DNA from: Phoronis australis
Taxonomy: Eukaryota > Phoronida > Phoronidae
Direction: 5' to 3'
Length of the DNA stretch: 62,000 nt
Assembly: GCA_002633005.1 (NCBI GenBank)
Contig: NMRA01000474.1
Location: 1 to 62,000, forward strand
This document shows, one piece after another, positions 8,284 to 23,200 of the stretch (the stretch's first letter is position 1; each line of letters starts with the position of its first letter). The position numbers and the translations under genes are program-made. The notes beneath the pieces were generated by a model. It saw only the letters and a program-made list of their open reading frames with translations. It searched no databases and was not told the DNA's origin.

Positions 8284-11200
8284 GTAAGTCTTTTTATTCT
8301 TCAAATCTTGGTAAATGTGCTTGATGTAGAAAAACAGCCACTGTAGTCAGATTCAAAGTACGAACCCTTCTATAGTAATAGCCGAGATTACCCGAAAACC
8401 GGGAATCGAACCAGCGAGCTCGAGAAAACCGGCGATCGTTCTAACCATTCTGGTAACAGGCATTTGCCCATTAGCCAGTACGTTCATATGTTTCAGCGGA
8501 AACACATCTATAACATTACCCCCCTTCCAATGGAGCAGGCGCGCCACTAGGAAAGTGAACAGCCTCCCATTCTGGAGTTCAGTAACGCTAGGACCTTGCT
8601 AGAAAGCGAGATATTGCCGTGTATTTTAAATGAGATCACGTGACTTTGGCTAGATTCTAGCTAGGTCCTAGTGTAGGTCCTAGCGTTACTGAACGCATGC
8701 CAAGTTGTCTCGCATACACATTGTCAACTTGCCGTGGCAACCTTTACCAACGGGTGAACAAACACAAGGTTGTCTCTCAGTCTCATACAGCCAGGTCCTC
8801 GTCTCTTGGAACTTTTACCATCACCATAACCATGCGTGCTGTACGAGGTCCGCGGGTACTAGTTAGCATTGGAAGTCTTGTTACATTGTGTCTCAAGAGG
8901 AGAGTAACACCTAGTAATTTTTTCATCTCTATTCAAAGGTGTCGAACTTGAATTTACAGATGGAATACTTTACATTCGCTACAAACTTTGTTAAATCCTT
9001 AAATTCAGAGAAATTCTTTAGATAAAGAGCACTTTTGTCTCCTAATAAATTGGGAGAATTCACACGATGGGATCATTTGTCGTATCAGCATCTGGTCATT
9101 TGTCGTATCAGCATCTGGGTCAACATATGTATCTGGAAAGTGTATCAGTTTTTAAAATAATCCTTGTAATTTGTTAAGCTCTAAGACAACATGACTAAAT
9201 GCTTAGACTGGAAATGTTGATCCGTAATGGAAGACAGAGATGACACTGGCTATCTGAGATGTCAGAATTTCTCACCCAAAATGTGAACGTTGTGTCCTTT
9301 TGTTGTGAACGATCTGCCAGCAGTTTTTCACGGGTTATGCGTCATACATCTATATGATGATTCAGCCAAAAAAGCTCCTTATAAGGCAAGGATCCCAATT
9401 TCAATTGGCTGGTGACACAAGAAATGCACCAAAAGCAGTCAATATGATTGGTCTGAATGTGAAAGCAACTACCAATAAGATTTGTGGAAAGTGTTTCCAT
9501 TCAAGGTTTCTTGATGTTACTAACACTGCTACTGGGTCTGAGTAGTGTCACAGTGTGCAGTCGTGGTCAGTGTATAAACCACTGTGATTGGGTGACCAAT
9601 GGGACCTCAGAGGTCATTTGCTGACTTGGTAAAAATCTCAAGTCGCCACGCAAACATTTGAGCACACACTCAAAATAGAAATGAGACGAAATTCGGAATC
9701 ACTCGCCAAAAATCGGTAGGATCCATTATGAGTCATGCGCAGATAATGCATGCTGATCACGTGCAGGTTGCCTTGAAACAAGTTGCCTTTTTCTCTCTGC
9801 TGTGACGTCAAAGCCTTCATATGATCATGTGGGCGCATTACGTCATCATCCCTGTCCATCCGTCTGTCAGGTGTCCGCAGCTCTATCTCCAAAACCCTTT
9901 GATTCAGGTTCATGAAATTTTGCACATGTGTTCCTTTCATGGATGGGACAGCATTAGCGAACATTTGGACAGATCCGACTACTAGTATGTCCACTTGTGT
10001 CAATTTTGGTTTTTTTACGTTTACCTCTGGGCAATTCCTTGAAAAGGTCAACCTCGACACAAAAAATTAAAATTGTGGCTACACCAACATATTTGTCTGT
10101 CCTATAACTTTCAATTTTTTGCTTAAATGGACCCATTTTTGGGGTCACTTGACCCTAAAAAATTAGATCGATTTTCATGTGTGTTGCTAATTATTGTCAT
10201 AACAAGCTAATTATGGGGTTTTCACTATACTATCAATTTTGTGTACTCACATGAACCCTAAACTTTATAAAAAATAACATTTCAACTTTGGCACATCAAT
10301 GACCTCTTGTGGCCAAAGGTCAACTCCTGGATATCACGGTGTCGTACGTCTATCACAAAAAAGTGTTCAAAAGTTTAATTACGCTAAAAGTTTTTAATCA
10401 AAATTATAATAATTTCAGATTCTCTTTTAACTTGTTACTCATTACTATTGACCAAAATTATTTGTTTAGTAAGAAATTGTGTGACAGACGTACAGCAAAT
10501 TTGTACGTCCGTCACGTACGTCCGTCACACCCATGAAATTGCATTTTTTCAGCCAATAAAAATAACCTTAGGTCATATTTTTGCTTTCTAAACTTGCATG
10601 ATAAAATGTGTCTCACATCTAAGAACCTTAAAACCACAAAATATTACAAAGGCATCTTTAAAATTAAGTGAAGAAGTTGTTACAGATTTTAACTAAATGC
10701 GTTGATTTTTTTCAATTTCATTTAAAGTACTTGCAGAAAAGTTATAGTTTACAATGTCATCTAGTTATTCTTAGTAGAATTCAACTTATACAAATCAAAC
10801 AGTTGTACCACTTTATAAAAATGTAAATAAAACAAAATGTTAATTTAATGAACTTACTGTTTTTCTGTTGGTACCCCGTGTTAGTACAGAAATGCTTAGC
10901 TTTTGGGAAATTCAGGATGCAGAAATATTCATGCAAAAGAACTTCTAAGGTGCTCTAGAGTAAAGCAAATAACAAGAGACCTAAAGGAACACATGTCAAC
11001 TTGCTATTGCACTGGAATCAACATGTTATTTCTGCTTCGACTGCTATGTTGTGTTTGTGTTGAAAAAGTCAATACCGTGAATTTTCAAGCGGTAAGAATC
11101 TGTCACCTACTTTATTGAGCATTTTTGTCACACCCTCACTGACTACGCAATTTTTTGTGTGTTTTTCAGTGTATTGGGTCATTGGGTGGCTTGTATGAAA

Positions 11201-14200
11201 TTTTTTCATAGCAAATTATTACATTGTCTAATCTTACATATATTTAATCCTTCGATCTTTTTAAAAATTAGTCTACTAATTTTTTTTCTGCCGAGCTTTG
11301 AGGAGATTAAACCCCATTTCGAAAGGATAGAGGAAATTGCTGGAGACCACGGGAAGAACAGAGGCAACCGGGAGAAGAATAAATATCTGCTGGGATATTC
11401 TCTGAAACTTGGGAAAAAATACCATCGTGGATCAAGAAATTCATAATTGTACTTCTGCGTTCTGTGATGTGTGCATTATTTAAAGCCTCTTATTAAATTT
11501 GAAAAGAAGGCATGAGTTAAAGAGCTGGATGAAAACCTAATCATTTTAATCACTAAATGGAAACCAGCATCTGATAAGCTAGCTCTACGTATTCCTAAAT
11601 CATAAACCTAAATTCAATTAATTTAAAATGTCTTGTTTTCACACTGGAAGACAGCACAGGTGATTTGAATCAACATATGAATGCTAAAAGTCGATGATGT
11701 CTACTAAACCATGTGCTTCACACTTGGTTTTAATAAGACACTGAAGTCCTGTTACTAATACTTTAAAAACATCACAGTTATTACTTACATGGGCATGCAT
11801 CACAACCATTGACAGCATGGACCAGAGAATAATTTTGTAAAAGCTTTAAGGACAAGTTCTAATTTAAAAAACAATTAATTAAAATGCATTTTTATGACAG
11901 TGATTAGTAATGTTTCAAACTTTATGTCACATTTTATATTTTGTCTGTCATATTTACTTATTAGTTTTGAATTAGGTGTTCTATTTAACGCTTAAAAACA
12001 GATTTTCCTGACAACTAACTGTCAAATGCAAACTGATTATCATTCTCGATCCAAACGATAATGCTTACCCTCTTCAAAAGGAAATGAAGGTTTTAGGTGA
12101 TTGTTTTATATCTTTAATCAAATGTATTTGAAAGTTAAAATCCTATCGTATATTCCTGTAGCATAGTAGTAGCCCTACCTGTGATAATTTCGTGCAAAAG
12201 GTCAATCGGTACATTTTAATTAAAAAACATTGAATTAGTAGCAAAAGACCAATATAGCTTAAATACTGCAAAAATTTGAATGATTCTGAATTGATATCTT
12301 AGTCACAACAAACAATTTATACTAAAAATTCAGATCGTCCCCCATCACATTAACTCAACTTACCGGTATGTTGAGCGCTCTGACAAAAATTTCTTTGCAG
12401 ATATCATCAAAAACATTAGTGTGTTGTACTTTGTAAACATTCCAATAAATCATCATGTAAAACATAAAATTGTAACTTAATGTAACTCACAGAAAATTAA
12501 CGTTAAAATTTAAATAAAAACAAATTCTCTTCGTACGTCCGTCACACCCCTTTAAAGACAATTTTCTCAGTCAGATTAAAAGATAGGGGGAAAGTTGATA
12601 CATGCCTTGAAAGCTATCAATGAGACCTATCAATTGATGGATTAATTATTTTCCTAGGGTGAACATTTTTTTCACAATTGATCAAAATGTTCTCTGATTG
12701 TACGTCTGTCACAAATGGAATTGCCCTTGTAACTGAAGAAAAAGCACTCATCAACGTTCTTGATAATAAATGAGAATATGGAAATATAAAGTTCTCAAGT
12801 TCTGAATGAGCGTATCAACCTTCGATTACTCTTGAACACATGATGTTCTTAAGTCGTATTTGAGTTACATCACTTTGTGGATAGCTTATTCCAGGGCTTG
12901 GAATTTTCTTTTTTAAGAGAATTTCCTTTTTTTGTTTCAATATTCTCTTATTTGTTTTCTAGGTTCCTCTTTTTGTCTCTTTATCATTATTTTGACTTCA
13001 TTTATTAAAAAATGTTTATTTCAATTAAATTTTACAACACAAAAACAAAGGTCTATCATGCAAGCGATATATCAATTGGTAAAAATTTCTTCTTTTTTCA
13101 TTGGTCATTCCAAGCTCTGTTATTCATCGCAGATTAGACAATTTACTGATTTGACCTCAGAGCACTGCCAGGCATGAAATCCAACTCCCAGTTCTTCAGG
13201 AGTCATTATCTTGTTATGGGTTGTTTATTGTACCAGGAGATTCACAGATTACCTGCACCTCATTGATGTGTTTATTGTCTCTTCACCTGTTGGTTAGTTA
13301 CCGAGTGAGCTTGACGTACTTGTACTGATAAAGCTCCTGAGCCAAACCCTGTCGGATCTTGAATGTGAATTAGTGTGTAGTTAAACAGCTTGTGTGCTTG
13401 TGAAGTGGATTGTGTCTAGAGGTGTTCGTGTCCTGTTATTTGTGCCGTCGGTTTGAATCTATTGATATAGTCATGGTTTTGCTTCTGGCCATAGTGGTTG
13501 AGATTTAACTATCACTAATGTGAGGGCCTGATGGTTGTGTGTATGCGCTAGTGACACCTTCTGGCCGTGCACGATTGTCCACTGCAATGAGGTGAGAAAC
13601 CATTTCTGACTTTGATGTATGGAGCTAAGTTTGGCCCTCAATTTCAAACAAAAAGGATTGTTAAAGTTGTTATTTCACAATTTGTAAGACTTAGCACCAG
13701 CAGTTGAAGGCTTTTTCGGCAGGTATGTTTATTCATCGCAATATGTCCAACAAGTGAAAGGTCTCCACAGAAGTTAAGATCGAGAAACATTTAATCTATT
13801 AGCCTGATTTGTCCCTATTAATTTTATGCAATACAAGTAGAGAATTATGGTACTTAAATTTTGCCATGTGCCATTAGGTACAGCAGAAACCTTGCTACTT
13901 TGCTGAAGAATTAAGACGACATAACATTACGCTTTCTGCCAAACTTTGGTTTAATTTGATGACACAATCTGACATTACAAGGCCATAACTTCAACATAAA
14001 TGTGCTTGTGTACCCTATCTATAGGTAAATGTGTCTTATTTCTGTCCAAGTGATTCATTGATACCAATACTTAACTATTGTTATGCAAAACATCTGCACT
14101 GGTCCCTGGCCAATTTGATATGTTGGCAATATTTGATGTGCATTGATGGGCTCTATTGACTAGTTGTTTACAATGTAAATACTATAGTGTATTGATTTCA

Positions 14201-17200
14201 AATGGGTACTCAATCTAATGGGGGTCGATTTAAAGAGGTAACATGGACACTTTGTTGCCCTGTGGTAAAGGAACATATCTGGAATAGATGGGGAAAATGT
14301 ACCACCTGCATGTTGGGCATCAGATTTAGTGAGAGAAGAGGACAAGTTTATATTCCACAAAACCCTATGCCCCTATTGTGGGCCACAGAATCGCCATTGC
14401 TTTTCATGTAAAGTTGGAATGTTTATTGCCGCTGCATTTGTGACTGGATGGATGTAGACATCACTTCCTGCTTGTTCAGGCTGCTGTGAATTGCCACATT
14501 GATGGACCTCTAGTTATTTATTGGTGACTAATAGGAGGACCACATCTGGATTTGTCCTAAATGCCAGGGGTAATTGGAGAGTCTTGACACTCTGCTATAA
14601 TGTTTTCACCCAGAAACAGGTTGGTATTTTGTGAAGTTAACTTTGGGTTTGCGTTGGTCTACGTGATGTGTATTTTGAGTTTGAGAAGATCAGTTTGATT
14701 AGGTACAGTGATTGTATCGCTGGCCTAAGTGGCATTTCTTTATTCACTTTTTAATGCAAGTCAGTTGTTACTTTAGACATGGCAAATGTTAAGGTTTCAG
14801 GTTTATGTGCTGTTTTAATATGAACTTAATGTAAGGTAAATCTCACATTGTTGTGACTACCCACAACTTTTGAAAATATTAACTGTTGATAGTTGTAGCA
14901 CAGAAGTTATATCTAAGCATCGTTTTGGTTCTGTGTGTCAAATGAAAAAATAAGAAAGTAAACTTTCACCTGTCTACCTTATTGTGTCTTAAAGTGGTGA
15001 GATTTTGCTATGCAGGGTTTTTGTCCTGTGGTAAATTATCTTGATGACAAATGGAAGACTAGATCTGAGGGCTCTGAATATTATCTTGAAGTGTAACATT
15101 CTTTGCCTAAAATCGTCACGGCAGTCCGAAGGTCAATTTGTGCGTCCTCTCTTTACTTAAAGGTTAAAACTAGTATAGTGTAATGTGCCCTGTAACAGGT
15201 GTACTATGATAAAAATTCTCCAGTTTGAAACGGTGAAAATTAAGTATTTTGCCTAAGGTCAGAGCTTGTCCCAAACGCTTGAAATAGACAGTATCGGTCA
15301 TCCTCAATTCAAGAATCATCATAAATACAGAAAAGTTACCTACTCTGTGGATTGAAAATACACTGTCCAAAATTTGAGAAATATGATAAACACTAAAATT
15401 GCTCTTATCCCAAATTTCAGAATCAAGAAACTTCAATTTTGCGAGTGTCGGTGTCTCAAGTTCTGGGTACTGACCGAAATTGGAGAATTTTTACTGTATT
15501 AGTAGTTGAAAGGGTCAATGAGCTGGGGGCTTACTGTTGGAGGTGGCTCTTTGGAAATCCCCAGTGGGACTTGAATGAAGTTATGCCTTAGTTTACTACA
15601 TCAGAAATGTCAAATAACTTTATCAAGTGGCATGTTTGGAGTACAAATTTTGTTGTGCAATTTCCACGCCTTGGGACTTGGGGGTTGGAACGCTAGTGCT
15701 AGCGAATGTTATGAACCACAGGCACATCGTAACGTAGTTTTGTGTTAAAACAATACGTTGATATACACACAAACGTTTTGCAAATGATGAGCAGTGCAAA
15801 AATGACACCGTTAGGCTTGCGTTTAGGTGTAAGCTCTTTACGAGGGAACTACGATGCCTCTGGGAACTGAATGTTTGCTCATTGTCATGATCTTGACTGT
15901 TAACAACATTCTTTAACACCCACTGGATCTCGCCCATACTAGTAGTCCATAGCGTGAGTGACACAGATGTGTATTGATTTTGCAGTTTCTTACCTTGATG
16001 CATTTACTAAACATCTGTGTGACCACCTGACTGAGTGCGTTAATTATTGTGCAACATTGTGTCATTGTACGTGAACGGTAGTTAATTATCAAGAGTTATG
16101 ACAGTGAGTTTATGTTTAGGAGGTCCACCTATGTTGTTGGTTTTGAATTCATATCAGGCTGGTGATTGATTGGTTAATTATCTGATCATCTACAGCATTT
16201 TTTGATCGTTTATCATTGCTCAGTCAGCCTCGGTAATACACATTATTGCTGATGTTAAATCTTGCATGAAATATTATATCAGAAGTTAACTTAAATTCTC
16301 TTCAACCATTTATTTGGTACCATTCATATGAATTCTTAGAAATTGTTTATATGAATGCACATAAAAAACTTTTACGCAATGAATTATGATCAGGCGAGAT
16401 AGTCCGAGAATGGCCTAGTTGTAACTAGAAGAAGATTGGTAAAACTGCTTTGCTAAATGCCCACATACAGAATGGAACATTTATTTCAATGTTACATTAA
16501 TGGTATACACTGGCTCTCTGGGACTGTGCTTATTACTTTCTTAAAGGAATGACATGAAAATAAATAAAATTTGTGAGCTGACACCATAGGTTTGGTGTAG
16601 ACTTGCCATGCCTGGTATTGTATGCACAGCATGTCTTGTTTTCCATGGCAACATATCTCGCCAAGGAGAAGAGAACATAAGTTTCGAGAACTAATGATTT
16701 AATCATGGCGCGCACAATCTCTGCTCATGAAACATTAACGGCAGCAGACTCCTGACAGGATACGGCAGACCTACCATTTGTCATGAGTGTAGATCTTACA
16801 TGCAAACAGGCTGAGAGGGAAGACTTGTGCTACTATTTGTTTTGGCTCCAGTGTAAATGTAATCGGCAACACGCATATTGGAAATTGAGAGATCAGCCAC
16901 AAGTTTGGGATAATTGTTTGTTCAGATAAGGGGAAGATTATTGCTTAATTGGCCAGTTCTATGCCAGCCAGTGGTGCTCTTCTGTACTGTCTTGTCTTGT
17001 TTTAAGGTTAATCTACCTTATATTATTGTGTTAGTGAAATGCTGAAGAACAAAGCCTTTGCTACAGTGGTCAATGCAGCTTGATGGATGCAGAGTTTCCC
17101 TGTGAGAGGATTGCCTGGTTGGCTGTATTGTTGCTTATGTGTTGGCTAATGGATCCATTGCAACAGCTTTCATTATAGGCTGCCTAGTTCTCCTGAACAG

Positions 17201-20200
17201 CTGAGTGTGTTCAGTCAATACAGAGAGATCAGTGGAGTGAAAGATAGACACTGGCTCATTCAGAATCGCAACAGTGTAGTGGTCTGTGCACTTGTTTATG
17301 TGGCAAGTTCCACCGTGGCCTGAAGTGTTGGTTGGGATCCTGTGTCTGATTCACACACATTGGCATCTGTGGCCTGCCTAGTTATAGCATGATTTAATGC
17401 TGGTGAAATTTGAAAATTCCTAGGTTCAGTGATCTCATTCCTGCTTGGACTGTGTACAGTTGGTATGAGCAGGTGTCATATTCCTGCATTGTAGCCTGGC
17501 AGTGCGATTTGAAAGTTCTGGCAAACCCATTGTAATCTTTGCTATCAGCTGGATGGTGACCTGACAATCACCCTGTTGTTTTGTTCAACATAAGTGTTGG
17601 TTCAAGTTGGGGGAATCCCTGCGCTTCATTTAGCTCTTCCTGTCAAGACAGGAAGTAAAATTGGCCTGCACGAGACATCGCTTGTGGTTTGGTGGACTCT
17701 GCCTGCATTTGTTCAAATCTGTTCCTGGTGTGAGATTGGCTGGCAGTCCAGAACAGGCTGTGGTTACAAGCTAGACAGTGAAACTCGAAACAAGAACATG
17801 AAGTCAAGTTACAGTGAATAATTTGTTATCCGCCATGTACCAAATTAAAATGCGGTATGTTCTACCATAGACTGTGGTTGGCTTGAGTAGTCTTCTTTCT
17901 CGTGATTTTAAAACGTTTTGCCTAGGCGCACACTTTTTTGTCTTCTGTTTAGGTGGTGGTTGCAGAAATCCGGTGTATGTCACTTCTGCCTGCTGTGATG
18001 TAATCATGGTAATGACTGCTGCTGAAGGTTTTCTTAGAAACTGAACTTTTCTCCATTTCTCTACGTAGTCCCTAGATTCATGGTATCGGCTATTGGTTCC
18101 TATTGAATACTCAGCCTCAAGTTGTGCCAACTCTTGCCGGCTATGGCACATGGAGATCTCTCTGGTGAAACAGCCGACTTTTGTGTGCACTAGTTTGCCC
18201 TTTTAACTTTCCTAACCTAATCCGACAGGCAGGCAGATTTCTCTTTGAAACAACTTCTGTTTAATCTTTCAGCTTTGGTCTGTTTTTATTCCTAGAATTG
18301 TTCCAGTAAAGACCTTTTTGCACCTGAAGTAGATGACTAAATTCACTCCAGTCCCATGTTAACCATCTCTGTGGCATACTGAATGTTGGCAAGGGTCCTT
18401 GTACAGCTTCTAGAATACCTGTGCTTGCTTCTATAACCCTCATTCTGATTGTTCTCGGCCCCTATTTTCCGTGCTAGAATTTTATGCTGGTTAGCGTGCT
18501 AATAAACTTGACTGCATAGTTCTGGTCTGAATGAGGACGAAGACACTTGAACACCGGTTGTGGTTGTTGTGACTTACTCCTGGAGACTCCTGGTGTTGGT
18601 TCTGTTCATATCACTCCTAGTTGAAACCAAGGGTGAATGGTGTTGTGTTGGGGTTAGTTTTGTTTGGATTACCTGCACTGTGATGTGGACTGGGAAGTAC
18701 AGATGTTAGTAAGTGAGCAGAGATGGGGGCCCGTTGTGTTGGTGACAGATTTATGTAGGTTGGACATGATGAATTAACTTTCATATAAATCGTGACTTGA
18801 AACAAGTGGTGGTCATTACATGTGGAAGCATTTAGTGATGAGCCTTGTTGTAAGGAGTCATGGATGATGGTGGTTGTTGCCAAGAATTGATGTGCATTTG
18901 TGTTTTGTCAAATAACAGGAATGACCGGTGACCAAGTCGTAACTTCGACGATTTCAACTTGATTGGCTGCTGACTGGTGGGCTGAGAAATTTAGGGAGAG
19001 TGAATGTTTTAGAGCGTGGAACAGACTGGTAACGTCATTCTGTTCATCTGTTGTATGGGTACAGACTACCAGGGTCCTCTGTTTGGGTCATGGAGAATTG
19101 CACGTTCGTGGACGTTGAGTGTGCAGAGGGAATAGATCTGTCCGCAGTCTTACAACAGGGGAGATAATGCTGCACAAGCAAACTGCACAAGGATATCTGT
19201 TGGCAGACCAGATGGACTCTGCAGGGGACATAACTATGTTCATATCTTGGTTGAACAAGTGGGAGAAATTTTGAAAAGGCTGTGGTACAGAAGGGAGATA
19301 TCAGTCTTAATCATGTATCACTTTTTCAGTGCCAACCCAGACCATCTGGCGGAGGTGACGTTTGGTGCTAATGTGGTCAAGATGACGGACGGCACAGTAG
19401 GCAGTGAGTATACAATCTTGATGACCGCTGGTCATTTCATTAAAAAAACACTAAATCGTGGTCTTGATTTTTACAAGACGGGGTTTTTGGTCTAAATAGG
19501 CCTTGCTAGTATTTTCCACGCACCTGATATTGTACCTAATAGAATATAGGGACAGAATTTTCAAGTTTCGTGCAAAATTTGGCATGTATATGGCAGCCCT
19601 GACTTATCCCCATGCCAGACTTGGAAAACTCCCATTCAATCACATGACTACAAACAGGCAGTACAGTCGTGCGCCCAATATGTTTCTGTGATCATCAAGA
19701 ATTTGAAACAGATATGGTTTCATATATTTAAGGATGCGTGGCTGGGGGAGAGCAAGGTATCTATTTATTTATTTATTATTGTGATATTTAAAATGAGGGT
19801 GGCCTCTTCAGTGATAGCACTGCTTTCCAAGAGGGCCCTCAACAAGAAAAACAGTAATATAATACAATGAAGTAATAAAACAACAATGAAATATACGTAA
19901 CAAAGATACAATTAAAACAGTTAAGGTTGAGAATTAAGACAATAACTAAATGACAAATAATGGTAAAAAATTAACTAAGACAGATGAATTAAATTAAGAG
20001 ATGACTCTAGACAATGAGAGTATTTACGACAATTTTACTTTAAGCCATAAATGACGCATGTGTGCTCTTTCTGTTCTCAGTATCACTATGGCAAACCAGA
20101 AGTCTTATTTCAAGGCTTGATTTTTTGTAAGGATCACAAAATTTAATCAAAACATTCGACACTTGCCATTGTGCGAAATAGGGTGTCCCAAGGTAATACT

Positions 20201-23200
20201 AAATAAAGTTCTTTAAACGGTGCTCAGTACAAGATTAATTGAAAGCACACATGTCTGATGTTAAACTTGTTCAACAAATTTGATCGACAAAATCTTTTGT
20301 GACATGACCTTCGCAGTATTGGAAAGGTACAGCCCTCAATTGAAGTGTGGGGCCAAATCTGCAGAAAACAAAGATTTTCGGTGAAATCAAAATGAGACCA
20401 CAGCAATTCTCCACTTATTTTGCACAAAAATAATTATCAAAATGTCCGCTGTTCTGTTTGTTCAAAGGCTGATTACAATTTTGTAATTAATATTCTTAAT
20501 CTATGCAAATTAAGTTAAGAATTGAAGAATTATAATTGTAGTATAAATGTTTTATTTTTGAACAATTTTATCCAAATGCAGTGCCTAGGGGTTGTATGTT
20601 TTTTGAGTGATCAGGTAGATATCGAGAAGAGCTTAGACAGTTTTGCGCTAAACGTGAACTTTGACCTTTGCACCAGCCGCACTAAAAGTGTGCCATGGTT
20701 GCAAAAACGTACTCTTAATTTGAACACTGCGTGCATTTGTGTTTCAGTGGTGGAGAAGGCAAGCAGTGGGCGCATGTCGCCAGTGCGCGCCCGCACCATG
20801 AAGGAGTACGACCAGGAAATCACGGAGCTGAAGAAGGAGAACTTCAGTCTGAAACTTCGCATCTACTTCCTGGAGGAGAAGGTCCAGCAGCGTCACGGCG
20901 ACGACGCCGACTTCAAGACGGTACGACTGTTGAATTATGGGCTTTTTTGGCTAAGCCGCCTTAAACCATGATATGGTGTTCCTAAGCCAACTTTCTTCAT
21001 GGACATATTTGCTCTTACAAGGCAACATCTTCGCGTTTTATCCTTTGTTTGATTCCATCTTTGGCGCTGCTAGTGATTTACATTGAGGGACAGCTGTCAG
21101 TGACATGACTGGTAACTCGACACCGCTTGTCGGTGAACTAGAATTGAAAGTATGGGTCCACTGCAACACGCTCTTTGGTGAGAGTACGACAAAGAAACCA
21201 CTGTTAAAAAGCACAGGTTGAAAACAAGCCTCAAAATGCATTGAATGAATATATATATCAGCCAGTTTTTTGCATGAAAGATTCTCAAGGATCGTGCCAT
21301 CTTATTGGGTTGGAATGAAATCTCAACAACTAAAACACAAATTACGATTGGGTTTACAGGTCCACAAGCTATCTGTGATGTCTTTGGATGTTGCGAGCTG
21401 TTAAACACCCACAGGGCATTTGGAAAATGGCAGCAGAATTGAAATTTATACAGTAAATCTCCTGAATATCCTACAATGGTCAAACTACCTAACCGACTAT
21501 AACAATTAAACATTTTATTATCTAACTGCATGCCATAGGTCTTACAGTTGTTATTGATTGTGCTATATTCCACGTACTTTTAGTGTACCAAATAATGAAC
21601 TGGTTGTAAATACAGATTTTTATTCTTTATTTCTCTTAAATTCTGCTGAAAAGAATACCATGGACCGACGTTTTTGTTATTTTCGTTATGAGATCCGCGA
21701 TCTTCGCAAGGCTAATGTGTTTCAGTGTCTAGTATGAGCCAGTGATGATGACTGTATTCGACGACTTGTCCTCACGTAAAAGCATTCCTGAACTGCACAA
21801 GTTCAAAGGTGGTGTGTGCGAAATAGGCAATAGTTTGTCACAGACTATGAATTTTTCATGACCCAATCAAACCTCGGATTAATATTTGATCAGCTGTGTG
21901 TGACTAGCCCTTACTGGATGTTTCTTCTTCTAAACAAAAGATGGCGATAAAGAGGACTAACTCGAAAATTATTATCAGTCTTGTCCCTATAGTTTTGTTG
22001 CAGTGGCCATGCATGACCTTTGAATTAAGAAACTGAAAATTGGGGACGTGGTGTTTGTATGCCGAGTATAACAGCAAGAAGCATATTTCAGTTGTAGATG
22101 TTTAGCTGAATGTGGGCATTGGTTTGAACAAAAATACAGTAGTACATTTGACCGAAATCTTACATTAGTCAATGTCAGCTCGTTGTTGTCCTTCTGGAAT
22201 TAAAGCTGACGGTGTTAAATAGTGATTGTTGTTGGGCATCTCCTTAACTGGTGATGTGTAAAACCAACAGCAGGGCTGCCCAGCACCCATATGGCCATGG
22301 TGGCCTTGTTGAGTTGCGGTGGTTGTTGCTTTTCACCGCATTTGGTGTGACCTGTGTTGTTCTGTCTTCAGACTATTGAGCTGAAGATCCAGGTGGAGAG
22401 TTTGAAGAAAGACTTGATGGACAAACAGGAACTGCTGAAGACTGCCTCGTGAGTTGTCAGCATTTTTTTATTCCAGCGGCGCTGTGAGTAGATTTCGTGG
22501 TGAATAATTGGCATTTTGTGTCAGAATTTACCAACAGCGCCATTTCGGAGAGATTGACAGTGGTGGTTATACGTTTCATGCTGCTAGTGCAGGAGGACAT
22601 TTAAAGCAGCTTTTTACCCTGTTTAGATGGCAAAAAGACAGATTAGCCCTTTTAACGTCATACAGTTGGTGTTCTAATACTCCAACTTGAGTCATAGGCA
22701 AAGCATACATGCGCCATTTTCAAATTTGTCACTTTAGGTTTGGCCAACCTCAATAAACCATTAAAGCAATTTCCTTACCCTCTAGGGATTTCATTGCTCT
22801 TATTGGCCATAGAATCTATTTCCAGTACCAAGTAAAAAATCAAAACCATCTGCAACTTAAAAAAATTCTTCAAAGTTTATTGAGGTTGGCCAACTGTAGA
22901 ATTACAAATTTGAAAATGGCACGTATTGACTATGTTCTTTTTCTCTTTGATAGCAGTACTAGAATTTTGCCATCTTAAAAACTATTATGAGACCAATTTT
23001 ACGAGTGTATGAGGTCAAACCGGATTCTCATTTTCAGCCAGAAAAGTCAAGGCAACGTTCATCTGTAACGGTCGTAAGGTGTGAAATTCATGTAGTAATT
23101 TTTGCTTCTAACAGGCAAACGCGTTTGTTTTAAACATAAAATACCATGATGTAATCTGCCCTTGCAAACATGCCTTTTGGTAAACGTTACCATACATTTT

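Larger units (their letters stand above)
8284..19329 (+). other. Intron 1, about 11 kb
   Basis: Largest intron, separating the promoter exon from CM1. It holds a tRNA-like segment, a 118-bp MITE, repeats around 9783-12720 and a CAGGGCTTGG element at 12892. From 13120 to 19329 I see only unique-looking non-coding sequence; its short ORFs lack support. Confidence 0.75.

Noticed and set aside
8383-8455. Functional tRNA gene on the minus strand
   Set aside because: B box is good, but the anticodon stem does not pair and no acceptor stem is evident.
9638-10060. 140-codon minus-strand ORF in intron 1
   Set aside because: Lies within a repeat-like segment; composition is not protein-like.
20731-20964. 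Overlapping frame through the CM1 exon
   Set aside because: The alternative frame lacks family similarity; the CM1 frame is unambiguous and phase-consistent with its neighbours.
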